Below, piece by piece: positions 49,357 through 59,059 of a stretch of DNA of 64,000 bases. This stretch comes from Prochlorococcus marinus str. MIT 9515. Its GTDB lineage: Bacteria; Cyanobacteriota; Cyanobacteriia; PCC-6307; Cyanobiaceae. Location: positions 186,001 to 250,000 of the forward strand of contig NC_008817.1 in assembly GCF_000015665.1 (NCBI RefSeq). Reading direction: 5' to 3'. A program made the translations under genes and the position numbers. Position 1 is the first letter of the stretch, and each line of letters begins with the position of its first letter. Below the pieces are notes generated by a model, which had not been told where the DNA came from, ran no database searches, and saw only the letters and a list, made by a program, of their open reading frames with translations.

Positions 49357-50036
49357 TTGATACCTCTTTCAGATTCAATTCTATTTGAAGTTATAAATAT
49401 TATTCAGTTTTGTTTTCAATAATATTATCGATAGTCTTGACCTTTGTAATAATCCTTTTCTTCACTCCGAGATTGGTTTATCTTTTCCAAACTTAGTAAA
49501 TATTAAATGAAGATGTCGATATCTATCTTCAGATATGAACCTCTTTACTTAGTTATGTATTTTTAATCATTATTGTTATTTTTTAAATTGATGCATTTAG
49601 TTGTTTGTGCAAACCAGTTATTTTTATTAATCAGAATTTACTAAAGTTATTTATTTGAGTAAATATCTCGATGCACTCTGTTATTTATAAAATTCCTCAT
49701 ATTTTAGATGATGTTTAATAAGTATTTTTTATCTAATAGATAATATTTTCTTATAATTAATTTAATCTAATTTAAATATTGTATGTATTAATTTTTTATT
49801 TTAAATTCTTTCACTCCAATAGATAATTGCTCCAAAAGCCTCTAGTTCCAGTCTCCTATGTTTTGCTCTTGATAAAGAAACCACTTCTTTAGATCTTTTG
49901 CCATTTAATAACCACTTTATTATTACCAAAATAATTCCTCAATAACAAAGAAAATATTAAGACATAGAGGCCAACTTCTTCTTGAATCAGGTGAAACCTT
50001 AACCTGAGATAATTGTCTTCTACACATTATTTATGA
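49357..50036. other. Unique 680-base spacer between psbA copies
   Basis: Very AT-rich sequence found only between the two copies. It holds one short possible gene (49801-49929, minus), a weak hydrophobic reading frame (49410-49496, plus) and an inverted repeat GAAGAT/ATCTTC (49509-49530). No transposase, integrase or terminal repeat was seen. The second psbA promoter must lie at its right end. Confidence 0.8.
49801..49929 (-). CDS. Possible 42-residue small protein in the psbA spacer
   Basis: TTG 49927-49929 opens 42 codons to TAA 49801-49803, with GAGG seven bases before the TTG. The product (VIIKWLLNGKRSKEVVS, then SRAKHRRLELEAFGAIIYW) is basic with mixed codon use, and the local GC content is higher than in the surrounding spacer. 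I recognise no family. It may be a real small gene or a gene remnant. Confidence 0.4.
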   Translation of the reverse strand: MVIIKWLLNGKRSKEVVSLSRAKHRRLELEAFGAIIYWSERI

Positions 50037-50087
50037 TTTTGGATTATATTTATTAAAGCGAAATTAATTTTTCGTTTTTATTTACAC

Positions 50088-50102
50088 GTCTCGATAAGAG
50101 AC
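50088..50102 (+). promoter_or_regulatory. psbA 5' hairpin (copy 2)
   Basis: Same GTCTC GATAA GAGAC hairpin as in copy 1, 15 bases before ATG 50118. Confidence 0.5.
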
Positions 50103-50117
50103 ATACTTTACGAACTC

Positions 50118-51200
50118 ATGACAACTATTCAGCAGCAGCGTACTTCGCTGTTAAAAGGCTGGCCTCAGTTTTGTGAGTGGGTAACATCAACTAACAACAG
50201 AATTTATGTTGGTTGGTTCGGCGTCTTAATGATTCCATGCCTACTTGCAGCCGCGGCTTGTTTCATCGTTGCTTTCATCGCAGCACCTCCAGTAGACATT
50301 GACGGAATTAGAGAACCAGTTGCTGGTTCATTCCTATACGGAAACAACATCATCTCAGGTGCAGTTGTTCCTTCTTCAAATGCTATTGGTCTACACTTCT
50401 ACCCAATTTGGGAAGCAGCTACTGTAGATGAGTGGTTATACAACGGTGGTCCTTACCAGCTAGTAATTTTCCACTTCCTTATTGGTATCTCAGCTTACAT
50501 GGGACGTCAGTGGGAGCTTTCATACCGTTTAGGTATGCGTCCTTGGATCTGTGTTGCATACTCTGCACCAGTTTCAGCAGCTTTCGCAGTATTCCTTGTA
50601 TATCCATTTGGTCAAGGTTCATTCTCTGACGGAATGCCTTTAGGTATCTCTGGAACATTCAACTTCATGTTTGTTTTCCAGGCAGAGCACAACATTCTTA
50701 TGCACCCATTCCATATGGCTGGTGTTGCAGGTATGTTCGGAGGATCATTATTCTCAGCAATGCATGGTTCACTTGTTACTTCATCTCTAATCAGAGAAAC
50801 AACTGAGACAGAGTCTCAGAACTATGGTTACAAGTTCGGACAAGAAGAAGAAACATATAACATCGTTGCAGCTCATGGCTACTTCGGTCGTTTGATCTTC
50901 CAATATGCTTCATTCAACAACAGCAGAAGTCTTCACTTCTTCCTAGCTGTATTCCCAGTTGTATGTGTTTGGTTAACTTCAATGGGAATCTGCACAATGG
51001 CATTCAACCTTAACGGTTTCAACTTCAACCAGTCAGTTGTTGATGCAAACGGTAAGATTGTTCCTACATGGGGTGACGTTCTTAACAGAGCTAACTTAGG
51101 TATGGAAGTAATGCATGAGCGTAACGCTCACAACTTCCCACTTGATCTAGCAGCAGCTGAGTCTACAACAGTAGCTCTTACAGCTCCAGCTATCGGTTAA
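50118..51200 (+). CDS. psbA: Photosystem II D1 protein, copy 2
   Basis: A 360-residue D1 identical to the copy at 48165-49247, including glutamine at canonical position 130. It therefore gives extra dosage, not a second isoform. The 81 bases before the start match copy 1, but the region further upstream (before 50037) differs, so the promoters may be regulated separately. aroC follows on the same strand after the terminator. Confidence 0.98.
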   Translation: MTTIQQQRTSLLKGWPQFCEWVTSTNNRIYVGWFGVLMIPCLLAAAACFIVAFIAAPPVDIDGIREPVAGSFLYGNNIISGAVVPSSNAIGLHFYPIWEAATVDEWLYNGGPYQLVIFHFLIGISAYMGRQWELSYRLGMRPWICVAYSAPVSAAFAVFLVYPFGQGSFSDGMPLGISGTFNFMFVFQAEHNILMHPFHMAGVAGMFGGSLFSAMHGSLVTSSLIRETTETESQNYGYKFGQEEETYNIVAAHGYFGRLIFQYASFNNSRSLHFFLAVFPVVCVWLTSMGICTMAFNLNGFNFNQSVVDANGKIVPTWGDVLNRANLGMEVMHERNAHNFPLDLAAAESTTVALTAPAIG

Positions 51201-51218
51201 GCTTAAAGTTCTAAATTT

Positions 51219-51250
51219 AAAGCCTCCTTTTATAGGGGGCTTTTTTTTTA
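51219..51250 (+). terminator. psbA terminator (copy 2)
   Basis: Same stem (AAAGCCTCC and GGGGGCTTT) and T-run as copy 1. It separates psbA from aroC, whose start is at 51312. Confidence 0.9.
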
Positions 51251-51311
51251 TGTTTACTTTTCAATTGATTTCATATAATGGGTAATAGAACTTAAACAAT
51301 TTGATATTTCT

Positions 51312-52406
51312 ATGAGTAGCATTTTTGGTAAAATTTTCCGGGTCAGTACTTTTGGAGAATCTCATGGAGGTGCAGTTGGAGTTATTCTTGATGGATGTCC
51401 ACCAAAGTTAAAAATAAATATTGATCTCATACAAAATGAATTAGATAGAAGGAGGCCTGGTCAGAGTAAAATTACTACCCCAAGAAAGGAAGATGACAAA
51501 TTAGAGATATTAAGTGGTTTAAAGGAAGGAATAACACTTGGGACTCCTATAGCCATGTTGGTTCGAAATAAAGACCAAAGACCAGAAGACTATAATAATC
51601 TTGAGCAAGTATTTAGACCATCTCATGCAGATGGTACATATCATCTCAAATATGGGATTCAAGCTGGTTCAGGAGGTGGTAGGGCTTCGGCTAGAGAAAC
51701 TATAGGAAGAGTTGCTGCAGGCGCTATTGCAAAACAATTATTAAAAACCTTATTCAATACTGAGATTCTTTCTTGGGTAAAACGTATACATGATATCGAC
51801 TCTCAAGTTAATAAAAATAAACTTACTCTAAGTAAAATAGATTCAAATATTGTTAGATGTCCTGATGAAAAGGTGGCTACAAAAATGATTCAAAGAATAA
51901 AAGAATTACAGCAAGAGGGTGATTCTTGCGGAGGTGTTATTGAATGTTTAGTGAAAAATGTTCCCTCAGGATTAGGGATGCCTGTTTTTGATAAATTGGA
52001 GGCTGATTTAGCAAAGGCTCTGATGTCCTTGCCTGCGACTAAAGGTTTTGAAATAGGTTCAGGTTTCTTAGGAACTTATTTAAGAGGTAGTGAACATAAT
52101 GATTCATTTGTTGAGTCTGATGACATCAATAAGCTTAAAACAAAATCAAATAATTCTGGAGGTATTCAAGGAGGTATAAGTAATGGAGAGAATATTGAGA
52201 TGAAAATAGCTTTTAAACCGACAGCAACTATTGGAAAGGAACAGAAAACTGTTAACTCTGATGGTAAGGAAATTGTAATGAAGGCAAAAGGTCGACATGA
52301 TCCATGTGTTTTACCAAGAGCAGTACCAATGGTTGATTCAATGGTTGCACTTGTTTTAGCAGACCATTTGCTTCTTCATCAAGCGCAATGTTCAATTATT
52401 AAATAG
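51312..52406 (+). CDS. aroC: Chorismate synthase
   Basis: A 364-residue shikimate-pathway enzyme converting EPSP to chorismate with reduced FMN. It has [56 protein letters not shown] and [14 protein letters not shown]. Its leader lies within the duplicated psbA block, so it was adjacent to psbA before the duplication. Confidence 0.97.
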   Translation: MSSIFGKIFRVSTFGESHGGAVGVILDGCPPKLKINIDLIQNELDRRRPGQSKITTPRKEDDKLEILSGLKEGITLGTPIAMLVRNKDQRPEDYNNLEQVFRPSHADGTYHLKYGIQAGSGGGRASARETIGRVAAGAIAKQLLKTLFNTEILSWVKRIHDIDSQVNKNKLTLSKIDSNIVRCPDEKVATKMIQRIKELQQEGDSCGGVIECLVKNVPSGLGMPVFDKLEADLAKALMSLPATKGFEIGSGFLGTYLRGSEHNDSFVESDDINKLKTKSNNSGGIQGGISNGENIEMKIAFKPTATIGKEQKTVNSDGKEIVMKAKGRHDPCVLPRAVPMVDSMVALVLADHLLLHQAQCSIIK

Positions 52407-52416
52407 AAATGATTCT

Positions 52417-53088
52417 TTAATTAGATGTTTTTTGAATCCATTCATATATATTTGGGTCTATAACTTTATTTTTAAAGCCCTTATCACCAATTACGATAGC
52501 TTTATATCCTAAAGATTTATAAAGAGGCACATCAACTATTGATAAACCCCCGGCTGCGATAAAGTCTATATTTTTATATTGCGAAATCTTTATTAGTTTA
52601 TTTTTATCTTTTACTGGATAAATTTTAATAATTTTACAATGCAAATCTATTGCTTCTTTAAGATCTTTTAAATTTTTAATGCCGGGAATCAATAGATGGT
52701 TTTTTGATCTTGAATAATTTAAAAGATCCTTATCCCATACTTTCATCATTGAATAATTTAATCCTAATCTAATAGAATCATCTATTGATTTTTTATTAAT
52801 TATAGAAGCAGAGCCTAAATTAAGTTTTGGGAACTTTAATTTGAGATTGGAAACATAATCAAACCATTTTTCATTATCAGACCAACTAATTTCAATGTTC
52901 AAAAAACCAATTTTTATTAACTTTTCTAGTTGTTTTTCAACTAATTCTTTTTCTTCAGCATTTTTATATATATTTTTAGTAGGTTTTATCAATAAAAAAA
53001 AAGATTTTGACTCTAAATTTTTGGAGAAAAAATCTTTTTTATGTTTTATTAAATTATCAGATTTTTTAAAATCAGATATAGTTTGCAA
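52417..53088 (-). CDS. eda: KDPG/KHG aldolase-like protein
   Basis: A 223-residue beta-barrel protein like 2-keto-3-deoxy-6-phosphogluconate aldolase. It has the catalytic-type glutamate in LNIEISW, IPGIKNLKDLKEA, the Schiff-base lysine position in IIKIYPV and AAGGLS. The usual RT after the glutamate motif is replaced by WSD, and FFPA by IYPV, so substrate or activity may have changed. Its start overlaps the ftsH stop by 17 bases. Confidence 0.75.
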   Translation of the reverse strand: MQTISDFKKSDNLIKHKKDFFSKNLESKSFFLLIKPTKNIYKNAEEKELVEKQLEKLIKIGFLNIEISWSDNEKWFDYVSNLKLKFPKLNLGSASIINKKSIDDSIRLGLNYSMMKVWDKDLLNYSRSKNHLLIPGIKNLKDLKEAIDLHCKIIKIYPVKDKNKLIKISQYKNIDFIAAGGLSIVDVPLYKSLGYKAIVIGDKGFKNKVIDPNIYEWIQKTSN

Positions 53089-54931
53089 CTTTCACCTCAG
53101 AGCGGTTAAGTAAATCTTGAATATCTTCAGTGTCGATGGTTTCTCTCTCGATTAGCATCATAGCCATTTCATCAAGAACACTTCTATTATCAGTTAATAC
53201 TTTCGTCGCTCTCTTGTAGGCTACATCAACAAGCTCTGAAACTTCAACATCAATAGTTGCTGCAGTATCTTCAGAGAAGTCTCTTGTAGAACTCATATCT
53301 CTTCCTAAAAACATTCCACCTTGTGATTGGCCCAATGCTACTGGACCTATTTTATCACTCATTCCAAATTTGGTAATCATTTGTCTTGCAACATTAGCGA
53401 CTTGCTGTAAATCGTTAGAGGCTCCAGTAGTAACTTCCTCTTCTCCGTATACAATTTCCTCAGCAACCCTTCCACCCAAAGCCACAGCCATTTGGTTTTG
53501 TAAGTAAGAGCGAGAGTAAAGACCAGACTCCATTCTTTCTTCGCTAGGAGTGAAGAAGGTTAGTCCTCCTGCCTGACCCCTAGGTATTATGGATACTTTT
53601 GCTACAGCGTCATAATCGGGCATACAAGCACCAACTAAAGCATGGCCTGCTTCATGATATGCAACAAGTTCCTTTTTTTTGTCGCTTATGACTCTATCTT
53701 TCTTTTCTGGACCTGCCATTACTCTCTCGATAGCATCACCAACTTCATCATTGCTAACTGTGTCGAGGTCTTTTCGTGCAGCAAGGATAGCCGCTTCGTT
53801 TAAAAGATTGGCTAAATCAGCACCTGTAAATCCGGGAGTTCTCCTTGCAACTTTATCAAGGTCTACATCTTTGGAAAGAGTTTTATCCTTGGCATGAACA
53901 TTTAAAATTTGCAGTCTTCCGGCGTAATCAGGACGATCTACAGTTACTTGTCTATCGAATCTTCCTGGCCTCATTAATGCTGAGTCCAAGACATCTGGTC
54001 TATTAGTTGCTGCAACGATAATTATTCCAGAATTACCTTCAAAACCATCCATTTCTGTTAGAAGTTGATTTAAAGTTTGTTCTCTCTCATCATTTCCCCC
54101 TCCCATTCCGGCACCTCTTTGTCTTCCAACAGCATCAATCTCATCAATAAAAACAATACAAGGAGCGTTCTTTTTAGCTTGTTCAAATAAATCTCTAACC
54201 CTGCTTGCACCTACTCCAACAAACATTTCAACAAACTCTGATCCAGATATTGAGAAAAAAGGAACACCCGCTTCTCCTGCAACTGCCTTTGCTAGCAAAG
54301 TTTTGCCTGTTCCTGGTGGTCCAACTAGAAGAACTCCTTTTGGGATTTTTGCTCCAACAGCAGTAAATCTGTCAGGACTTTTAAGAAAATCTACAACCTC
54401 AGTTAACTCTAATTTTGCTCCTTCAACACCAGCAACATCTGAAAAGGTTACTTGAGTAGAAGGTTCCATTTGAAGTCTGGCTTTACTTTTCCCAAAACTC
54501 ATGGCAGGGTTACCACCACCACCACCACCGCTTCCGCTTTGTGATCTTCTGAATAGGAAAAATAAACCTCCTATTAGTAAAACAGGGAAAATTAGACTGC
54601 TTACAGCTTGCTGCCATGGATTAGCTAATTTTGTGGGCGTAACAGCTATATCTACATCATTTTCAGTAAGGATTTTAAGTAAATCTTTATCAGGAGCTAG
54701 ATTAACTTCAGATCTACTGCCATCGTTTTCAACTACTTGAGCAGTTCCATTATCTGGAGATAATAAAACTCTGCTAACTTCTTTATCTTGAACAGCTTCA
54801 ATGAAATCGCTATATCTGAGTGTTTTTGTTGCATTCTCAGTATTAGGTTTATCAAAAACAGAAGTTCCTATAAAAATAACTGTTATTACTGCTAGAACAT
54901 AAAGTCCTACGTTTCTCCAACGTTTGTTCAC
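53072..54931 (-). CDS. ftsH: ATP-dependent zinc metalloprotease FtsH
   Basis: A 619-residue membrane protease. Two N-terminal membrane helices flank a periplasmic loop, then the AAA+ domain ([30 protein letters not shown]-type [21 protein letters not shown]) and the zinc site HEAGH. The start is GTG 54931. FtsH homologues remove damaged D1 from PSII, so its place near psbA and psbO is fitting. It overlaps the eda-like gene downstream. Confidence 0.96.
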   Translation of the reverse strand: MNKRWRNVGLYVLAVITVIFIGTSVFDKPNTENATKTLRYSDFIEAVQDKEVSRVLLSPDNGTAQVVENDGSRSEVNLAPDKDLLKILTENDVDIAVTPTKLANPWQQAVSSLIFPVLLIGGLFFLFRRSQSGSGGGGGGNPAMSFGKSKARLQMEPSTQVTFSDVAGVEGAKLELTEVVDFLKSPDRFTAVGAKIPKGVLLVGPPGTGKTLLAKAVAGEAGVPFFSISGSEFVEMFVGVGASRVRDLFEQAKKNAPCIVFIDEIDAVGRQRGAGMGGGNDEREQTLNQLLTEMDGFEGNSGIIIVAATNRPDVLDSALMRPGRFDRQVTVDRPDYAGRLQILNVHAKDKTLSKDVDLDKVARRTPGFTGADLANLLNEAAILAARKDLDTVSNDEVGDAIERVMAGPEKKDRVISDKKKELVAYHEAGHALVGACMPDYDAVAKVSIIPRGQAGGLTFFTPSEERMESGLYSRSYLQNQMAVALGGRVAEEIVYGEEEVTTGASNDLQQVANVARQMITKFGMSDKIGPVALGQSQGGMFLGRDMSSTRDFSEDTAATIDVEVSELVDVAYKRATKVLTDNRSVLDEMAMMLIERETIDTEDIQDLLNRSEVKVANYI

Positions 54932-54977
54932 GATAAAAAATCTTTAGTAAATATATAATACTAATAATAAAACAATA

Positions 54978-56153
54978 TTAAGACTTTCTTAGAACATCTA
55001 CTACACTTTTAAATGCGAACCATTCAGGTATTGAATCACCATTCCTCAATTTTTTTCTAAATTCTGTACCGCTAAGTTTCATTATCTGATAGTTTTTTTC
55101 TTTTGCTTCTTCTGCAGTTATATAACCTTTTTCTAATGTGTAAACTAGATTTCTAGAAGGGACAGTTTGCATCATTAACTCTTTCGAACATTTATTGGCA
55201 AAATTCTGTGCATCATAAGGACCGTAAAAATCTTCACCAGTGGAGGATGATTTGCATCCAGCCATATCCCTACCGATTATGAAATGTGTACAGCCATAAT
55301 TTCTTCTGATAATCATGTGTTGAAGTGCCTCCCTAGGTCCTGCCATATGCATTGAGTATGGTAAAAATGCCCATTTGATATTCTCATTAGAAATTTCTTC
55401 TTCTAATTTTTTATATGTTAAGTATCTTACTTTTCCTGGAATGTCATCTTGTTGTGTTGGCCCGCATGTTGGGTGAACTAAAACTACTGAATTTGAGGAA
55501 ACATTATCCGATTGTAAGGCATTAGTAAATAATTCATAATGAGCTCTATGAATGGGATTTCTGCATTGAAAAGCAACCACATCAAAATTAGCAGGTAATA
55601 AATCTCTTACTTCTTCTGGTGTTTTACATGGAAAATCTCTATTTGGGAGCTCCAACCCGTAAATCTTACCTCCTATGTAGTATCTACCTCTTTCATTAAA
55701 AATCATTTTTACTGCGGGATGATCCAATGAATTAGTGCCGTAACAAAATTCTGCTTCAACGGATTTATCTGGCTCCCATTTTGAACTAACTTCCAAAAAT
55801 GCTAGTTTTTGTTTTTTGTATGTGAGCAATATCGTTTCGCCTTCTCTAATTTCTTCTTTATTAGTATCAAATACAATTGGCAATCCAAACAGTAAACCCT
55901 TTGTGTTTCGATGGCTTTTAATTACAGATTTGTAATCTTCTTTATCCATAAATCCCTCTAGAGGAGAAAAGCCTCCAACCATTAAAAGTTCTACATCGCA
56001 TGCATTTCTATCACTGCATTCATGCTCATATGAAACTTGAGAAAAAAGTTTTGTTATAAGTTTTTTATCTTTGATAATTAAATCTTTTAGTTCTCCTCCA
56101 TAAGGAAGGATGATACCTTTTGAATCTCTTATAGATTCTTTTTGTGAGTTCAT
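54978..56153 (-). CDS. sat: ATP sulfurylase
   Basis: A 391-residue enzyme that activates sulfate to APS. The substrate motifs QCRNPIHRAHYE and IGRDMAGCKSSS are intact, as are MAGPREALQHMIIRR and the C-terminal LSGTEFRKKLRNGDSIPEWF. It lies downstream of psbO, which has its own terminator. Confidence 0.96.
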   Translation of the reverse strand: MNSQKESIRDSKGIILPYGGELKDLIIKDKKLITKLFSQVSYEHECSDRNACDVELLMVGGFSPLEGFMDKEDYKSVIKSHRNTKGLLFGLPIVFDTNKEEIREGETILLTYKKQKLAFLEVSSKWEPDKSVEAEFCYGTNSLDHPAVKMIFNERGRYYIGGKIYGLELPNRDFPCKTPEEVRDLLPANFDVVAFQCRNPIHRAHYELFTNALQSDNVSSNSVVLVHPTCGPTQQDDIPGKVRYLTYKKLEEEISNENIKWAFLPYSMHMAGPREALQHMIIRRNYGCTHFIIGRDMAGCKSSSTGEDFYGPYDAQNFANKCSKELMMQTVPSRNLVYTLEKGYITAEEAKEKNYQIMKLSGTEFRKKLRNGDSIPEWFAFKSVVDVLRKS

Positions 56154-56177
56154 TTTATGATTTTATAAGACAAATTA

Positions 56178-56215
56178 TGAAAAAAAAAAAAGAGGGTTTT
56201 AACCCTCTTTTTTTT
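56178..56215. terminator. Intrinsic terminator of psbO
   Basis: AGAGGGTT and AACCCTCT (56191-56198, 56201-56208) make an 8-base stem with a TT loop, flanked by an A-run and a T-run. It follows psbO (minus) and could also act on the other strand. Confidence 0.92.
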
Positions 56216-56227
56216 CTTTATTTAGAA

Positions 56228-57022
56228 TTAAGCTTTTCTTCCGTAAAGCTCACCAATTATTTTTACATCAAGAGGTTCTTTTGAACCCATATCTGTATCA
56301 GAAGGTTGAATAGCTACAAATGTACCTGCAAATTCATCTGTATCAGAATCTACATTCTCAATTGATAGGGTAACTACTCCGGTCCCATTTACATCAACTT
56401 TGATATTTTCTTTAGCTAGTTCTTCATCATCACCACCAAGGGCAACTAAACCTTGAGCGTATTCAACACCAGTATTTTTAGCTCTTGCTTTAGGATCTAA
56501 AAAATCTCCAGTTCTATAATTAGGAGTGAATGTTGCACCACTAACTTCTGTACCGGGCTCAATTGATGATGGTATATCAGCTGTTAAATCTTTTGCAGAG
56601 AATGCAAATGGCACCTCTAATCCACCAGGAGTGAGAACAGTAATTAACTGAAAATCAATACCACCTTTTTCAGTGAACGTTCCGGAGTCAATATCTCCAT
56701 ATACTTCTGTAACTGTGGTGTTATTTCTGGGGCTAATGATTTTTGTTGCAACAAACTCTGCTTCTTTTCGTTTGGAGCCTGGAACTTTCACATAAACTTC
56801 TGTGGGATGCATGCATATCCCTTTTAAGGAATCTCCATTTCCTAAAGATATTGATCCAATCAAAGATGAATCTAATGAAGGGCAATCATTAGCTTTTCCT
56901 GTGTTTACAACATCAGTAAATTGCGCATTGCCTCTCTCTGAGAAAGCATATGTTTTATCTGGGACGAAAGCAAAAGTTAAACAAAGTGAAATAACAAAAG
57001 CTAATAAAGAACGAATTCTCAT
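56228..57022 (-). CDS. psbO: PSII manganese-stabilizing protein PsbO
   Basis: About 264 residues, a lumenal PSII subunit that stabilises the oxygen-evolving cluster. It has an N-terminal signal peptide (hydrophobic, ending around TYAF), then FTDVVNTGKANDCPSLD and later GICMHPTEVYVKV with the two disulfide cysteines, and GGIDFQLITVLTPGGLEVPF. Start is ATG 57022; an in-frame TTG 4 codons upstream is less likely. Its own terminator lies at 56178-56215. Confidence 0.95.
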   Translation of the reverse strand: MRIRSLLAFVISLCLTFAFVPDKTYAFSERGNAQFTDVVNTGKANDCPSLDSSLIGSISLGNGDSLKGICMHPTEVYVKVPGSKRKEAEFVATKIISPRNNTTVTEVYGDIDSGTFTEKGGIDFQLITVLTPGGLEVPFAFSAKDLTADIPSSIEPGTEVSGATFTPNYRTGDFLDPKARAKNTGVEYAQGLVALGGDDEELAKENIKVDVNGTGVVTLSIENVDSDTDEFAGTFVAIQPSDTDMGSKEPLDVKIIGELYGRKA

Positions 57023-57239
57023 AATAAATTTCAATAAAGTTCTGTAACTGCTGGTAAAGGGTTACCTAAAAATGTTTAGTACGGATACTACAAGGTAAAG
57101 AACCATAAAAGTTAATTTTTTTGATCCTCGAAACAACCCGTAGCTTTTTTAATTATTTTAAAAACTTGAGTTATTTTAAGATATAAGATTATTTTTAAAG
57201 CTTAAGATTACAAAAAAACACAAATATAATTTTTATAAA

Positions 57240-58496
57240 TTATTTATTCGCTGAAATAATTCGATTTATCAACTTATTAGCTAGTTCTAGTTTAGAAGTT
57301 TTTTCTATATGATGTTCCATATTTTTTGTATCAAAAAGCCAACCTTCATTTTTAGCTAATGGACCAAATCCTTGCTCTTCAATATCTATAGGATTTGCAA
57401 ATATTAAATCACATCCCTTAAGCACTATTTTTTCTTTTATTGTTTTTCTTGCATTTTGAATAGAGCCTGTAAATGCACAAAAACCAACAAAAATTTGATT
57501 TTCTTTTTTCACTTTACTGAAATCTCTTAATATGTCAGGTATAAATTCAATACTATTTTTGAAAAAATTGCTAAATTTACTTTTTGGGATTTTTTTTAAG
57601 GTATCGCTTGAAATTTTGAAATCTGCAACTGCTGCGTTCATAATAAAATAATCGCACTTCGAAATCTCTTTTTCAATTTCTTGAATTAAATCAGTACTAT
57701 TTTCTATTTCGACACTTTCTATCCCTTCAGTGATATCCAGTCTATTTTTTAAAGGACCATGTATATATTTGACATTTGCACCTCTAAATCTAGCTACTTG
57801 AGCAAGCATTAATCCCATTGTTCCCGAACTATTGTTTGTAATCTTTCTGGCTGCGTCAATTTTTTCTGATGTACATCCACCTGTAATTAAGATTTTTTTA
57901 TTTGATAAATCTCTGTAATAGGTCTTTTTATTATGTGAAAGTATAAAAGTTAGAGCTAATTGTATTAGATCATTAGGAGGTATCTTACCAATTCCAATTT
58001 CATCGCAAGCTAGGATTCCTTTACTTGGTTCAAGGGTCAAAACATTAGAATAATTTAGAAGACATTGATAATTTTTTTGAACAGCTTGGTTAATCCACAT
58101 ATTAGAATTCATCGCAGGAGCAACAATAATAGGCTTATTGTTTGCGATTAAAATACTGGAGATTAATCCATCTGCATTACCCGTAACCCATTTAGAGAGA
58201 GTTGTAGCCGTCAAAGGAGCAATTATTAAAAAATCAGCCCAATTGCATAAATCTATATGTAAAGGTTTGGGTTGAATATATGACCATTGGTCCTTATCTA
58301 ATACGCAAACATTCCTACTTAAAATAGAGAGTGAAGCTGGCTGTATTAATTTTTCCGCATTTTTAGACATAACACACTTAACATCATAATTATCCTTCAC
58401 TAATTGGCTGACAAGCAATGGGATTCTTACTGCAGCAATACTTCCAGTAATTAATATGAGAAGCTTAATTTTTGATTCTTTAGAGTTATTCTTCAT
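57240..58496 (-). CDS. coaBC: Bifunctional phosphopantothenoylcysteine decarboxylase/synthetase
   Basis: About 418 residues. The N-terminal CoaC half has LHIDLCNWADFLIIAPLTATTLSK, the APAMNSNMW motif and the flavin-site region GILACDEIGIG; the C-terminal CoaB half opens with ITGGCTSEKIDAARKITNNSSG. It makes 4-phosphopantetheine for coenzyme A. ATG 58496 is preferred over the adjacent TTG 58499. Confidence 0.95.
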   Translation of the reverse strand: MKNNSKESKIKLLILITGSIAAVRIPLLVSQLVKDNYDVKCVMSKNAEKLIQPASLSILSRNVCVLDKDQWSYIQPKPLHIDLCNWADFLIIAPLTATTLSKWVTGNADGLISSILIANNKPIIVAPAMNSNMWINQAVQKNYQCLLNYSNVLTLEPSKGILACDEIGIGKIPPNDLIQLALTFILSHNKKTYYRDLSNKKILITGGCTSEKIDAARKITNNSSGTMGLMLAQVARFRGANVKYIHGPLKNRLDITEGIESVEIENSTDLIQEIEKEISKCDYFIMNAAVADFKISSDTLKKIPKSKFSNFFKNSIEFIPDILRDFSKVKKENQIFVGFCAFTGSIQNARKTIKEKIVLKGCDLIFANPIDIEEQGFGPLAKNEGWLFDTKNMEHHIEKTSKLELANKLINRIISANK

Positions 58497-58506
58497 CAAC
58501 TTATTA

Positions 58507-58707
58507 CTAACATAGTAAATAAGAATAATCAGAAGGTAATTCGGTCTTATTAATTGCTAAGGGCCAAAGTAAATCCAGAGTTTTTGATTCATCAAATGAT
58601 AAAGCATAATTTTCATCTTCTAATCCTTTAGCAAGATCAAAAGTAATCTCTTCATTAAAAACAACAAGAATATCTGCACTTATTGTGTTATGGTTTGTGG
58701 ATTTCAT
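58507..58707 (-). CDS. Small hypothetical protein, possibly DUF2555
   Basis: A 66-residue acidic protein. FNEEITFDLAKGLEDENY followed by FDESKTLDLLWPLAI loosely resembles DUF2555 (LAkrLEeDeY and a leucine pair near the end). It lies 7 bases upstream of coaBC on the same strand, so likely one transcript. Function unknown. Confidence 0.6.
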   Translation of the reverse strand: MKSTNHNTISADILVVFNEEITFDLAKGLEDENYALSFDESKTLDLLWPLAINKTELPSDYSYLLC

Positions 58708-58839
58708 ATTAAATTCTTTTCAATATATTTTTAATATAGCTTCATGCAATTCATATTCACTAGATTATTAATTACTTTCAAAATTTTAAAATCTCAATAA
58801 CAAAACAATTCATCTTATTATTATTGTCGGGAATTAATT

Positions 58840-59031
58840 ATGTCACAAACCAAAAAAGAGCAGGTAGTTAGCCATTTGCGTTATTTAAGGCAGGAATTAA
58901 GGGAAATGCATTTAGGAATTCAAGATGATGGATTATTCCCCGAACCAGGAGAACTAAGAGGGGTTCTTGCACAAATGGAGGCTTTACTTGAATTAATTGA
59001 GGGTAATCCTAAAATTAAATCAGACTCTTAA
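58840..59031 (+). CDS. Small conserved hypothetical protein
   Basis: A 63-residue, soluble, helical protein: EQVVSHLRYLRQELREMHLGI, then GELRGVLAQMEALLELI. It lacks cysteine and membrane segments. It is followed by a Ycf20-like gene 28 bases on, so they probably share a transcript. No family recognised. Confidence 0.72.
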   Translation: MSQTKKEQVVSHLRYLRQELREMHLGIQDDGLFPEPGELRGVLAQMEALLELIEGNPKIKSDS

Positions 59032-59059
59032 TAGATTTTTTACTCATTTATGATTGGTA

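Larger units (their letters stand above)
50037..51309. repeat. Direct repeat, copy 2 (psbA unit)
   Basis: The same 1273-base block as 48084-49356. Its right edge is 2 bases before the aroC start, so this copy is in the position that gives aroC its native leader. Confidence 0.95.

Noticed and set aside
49357-50036. Insertion sequence or phage island at the psbA duplication
   Set aside because: No transposase, integrase, terminal inverted repeats or target-site duplication was seen.
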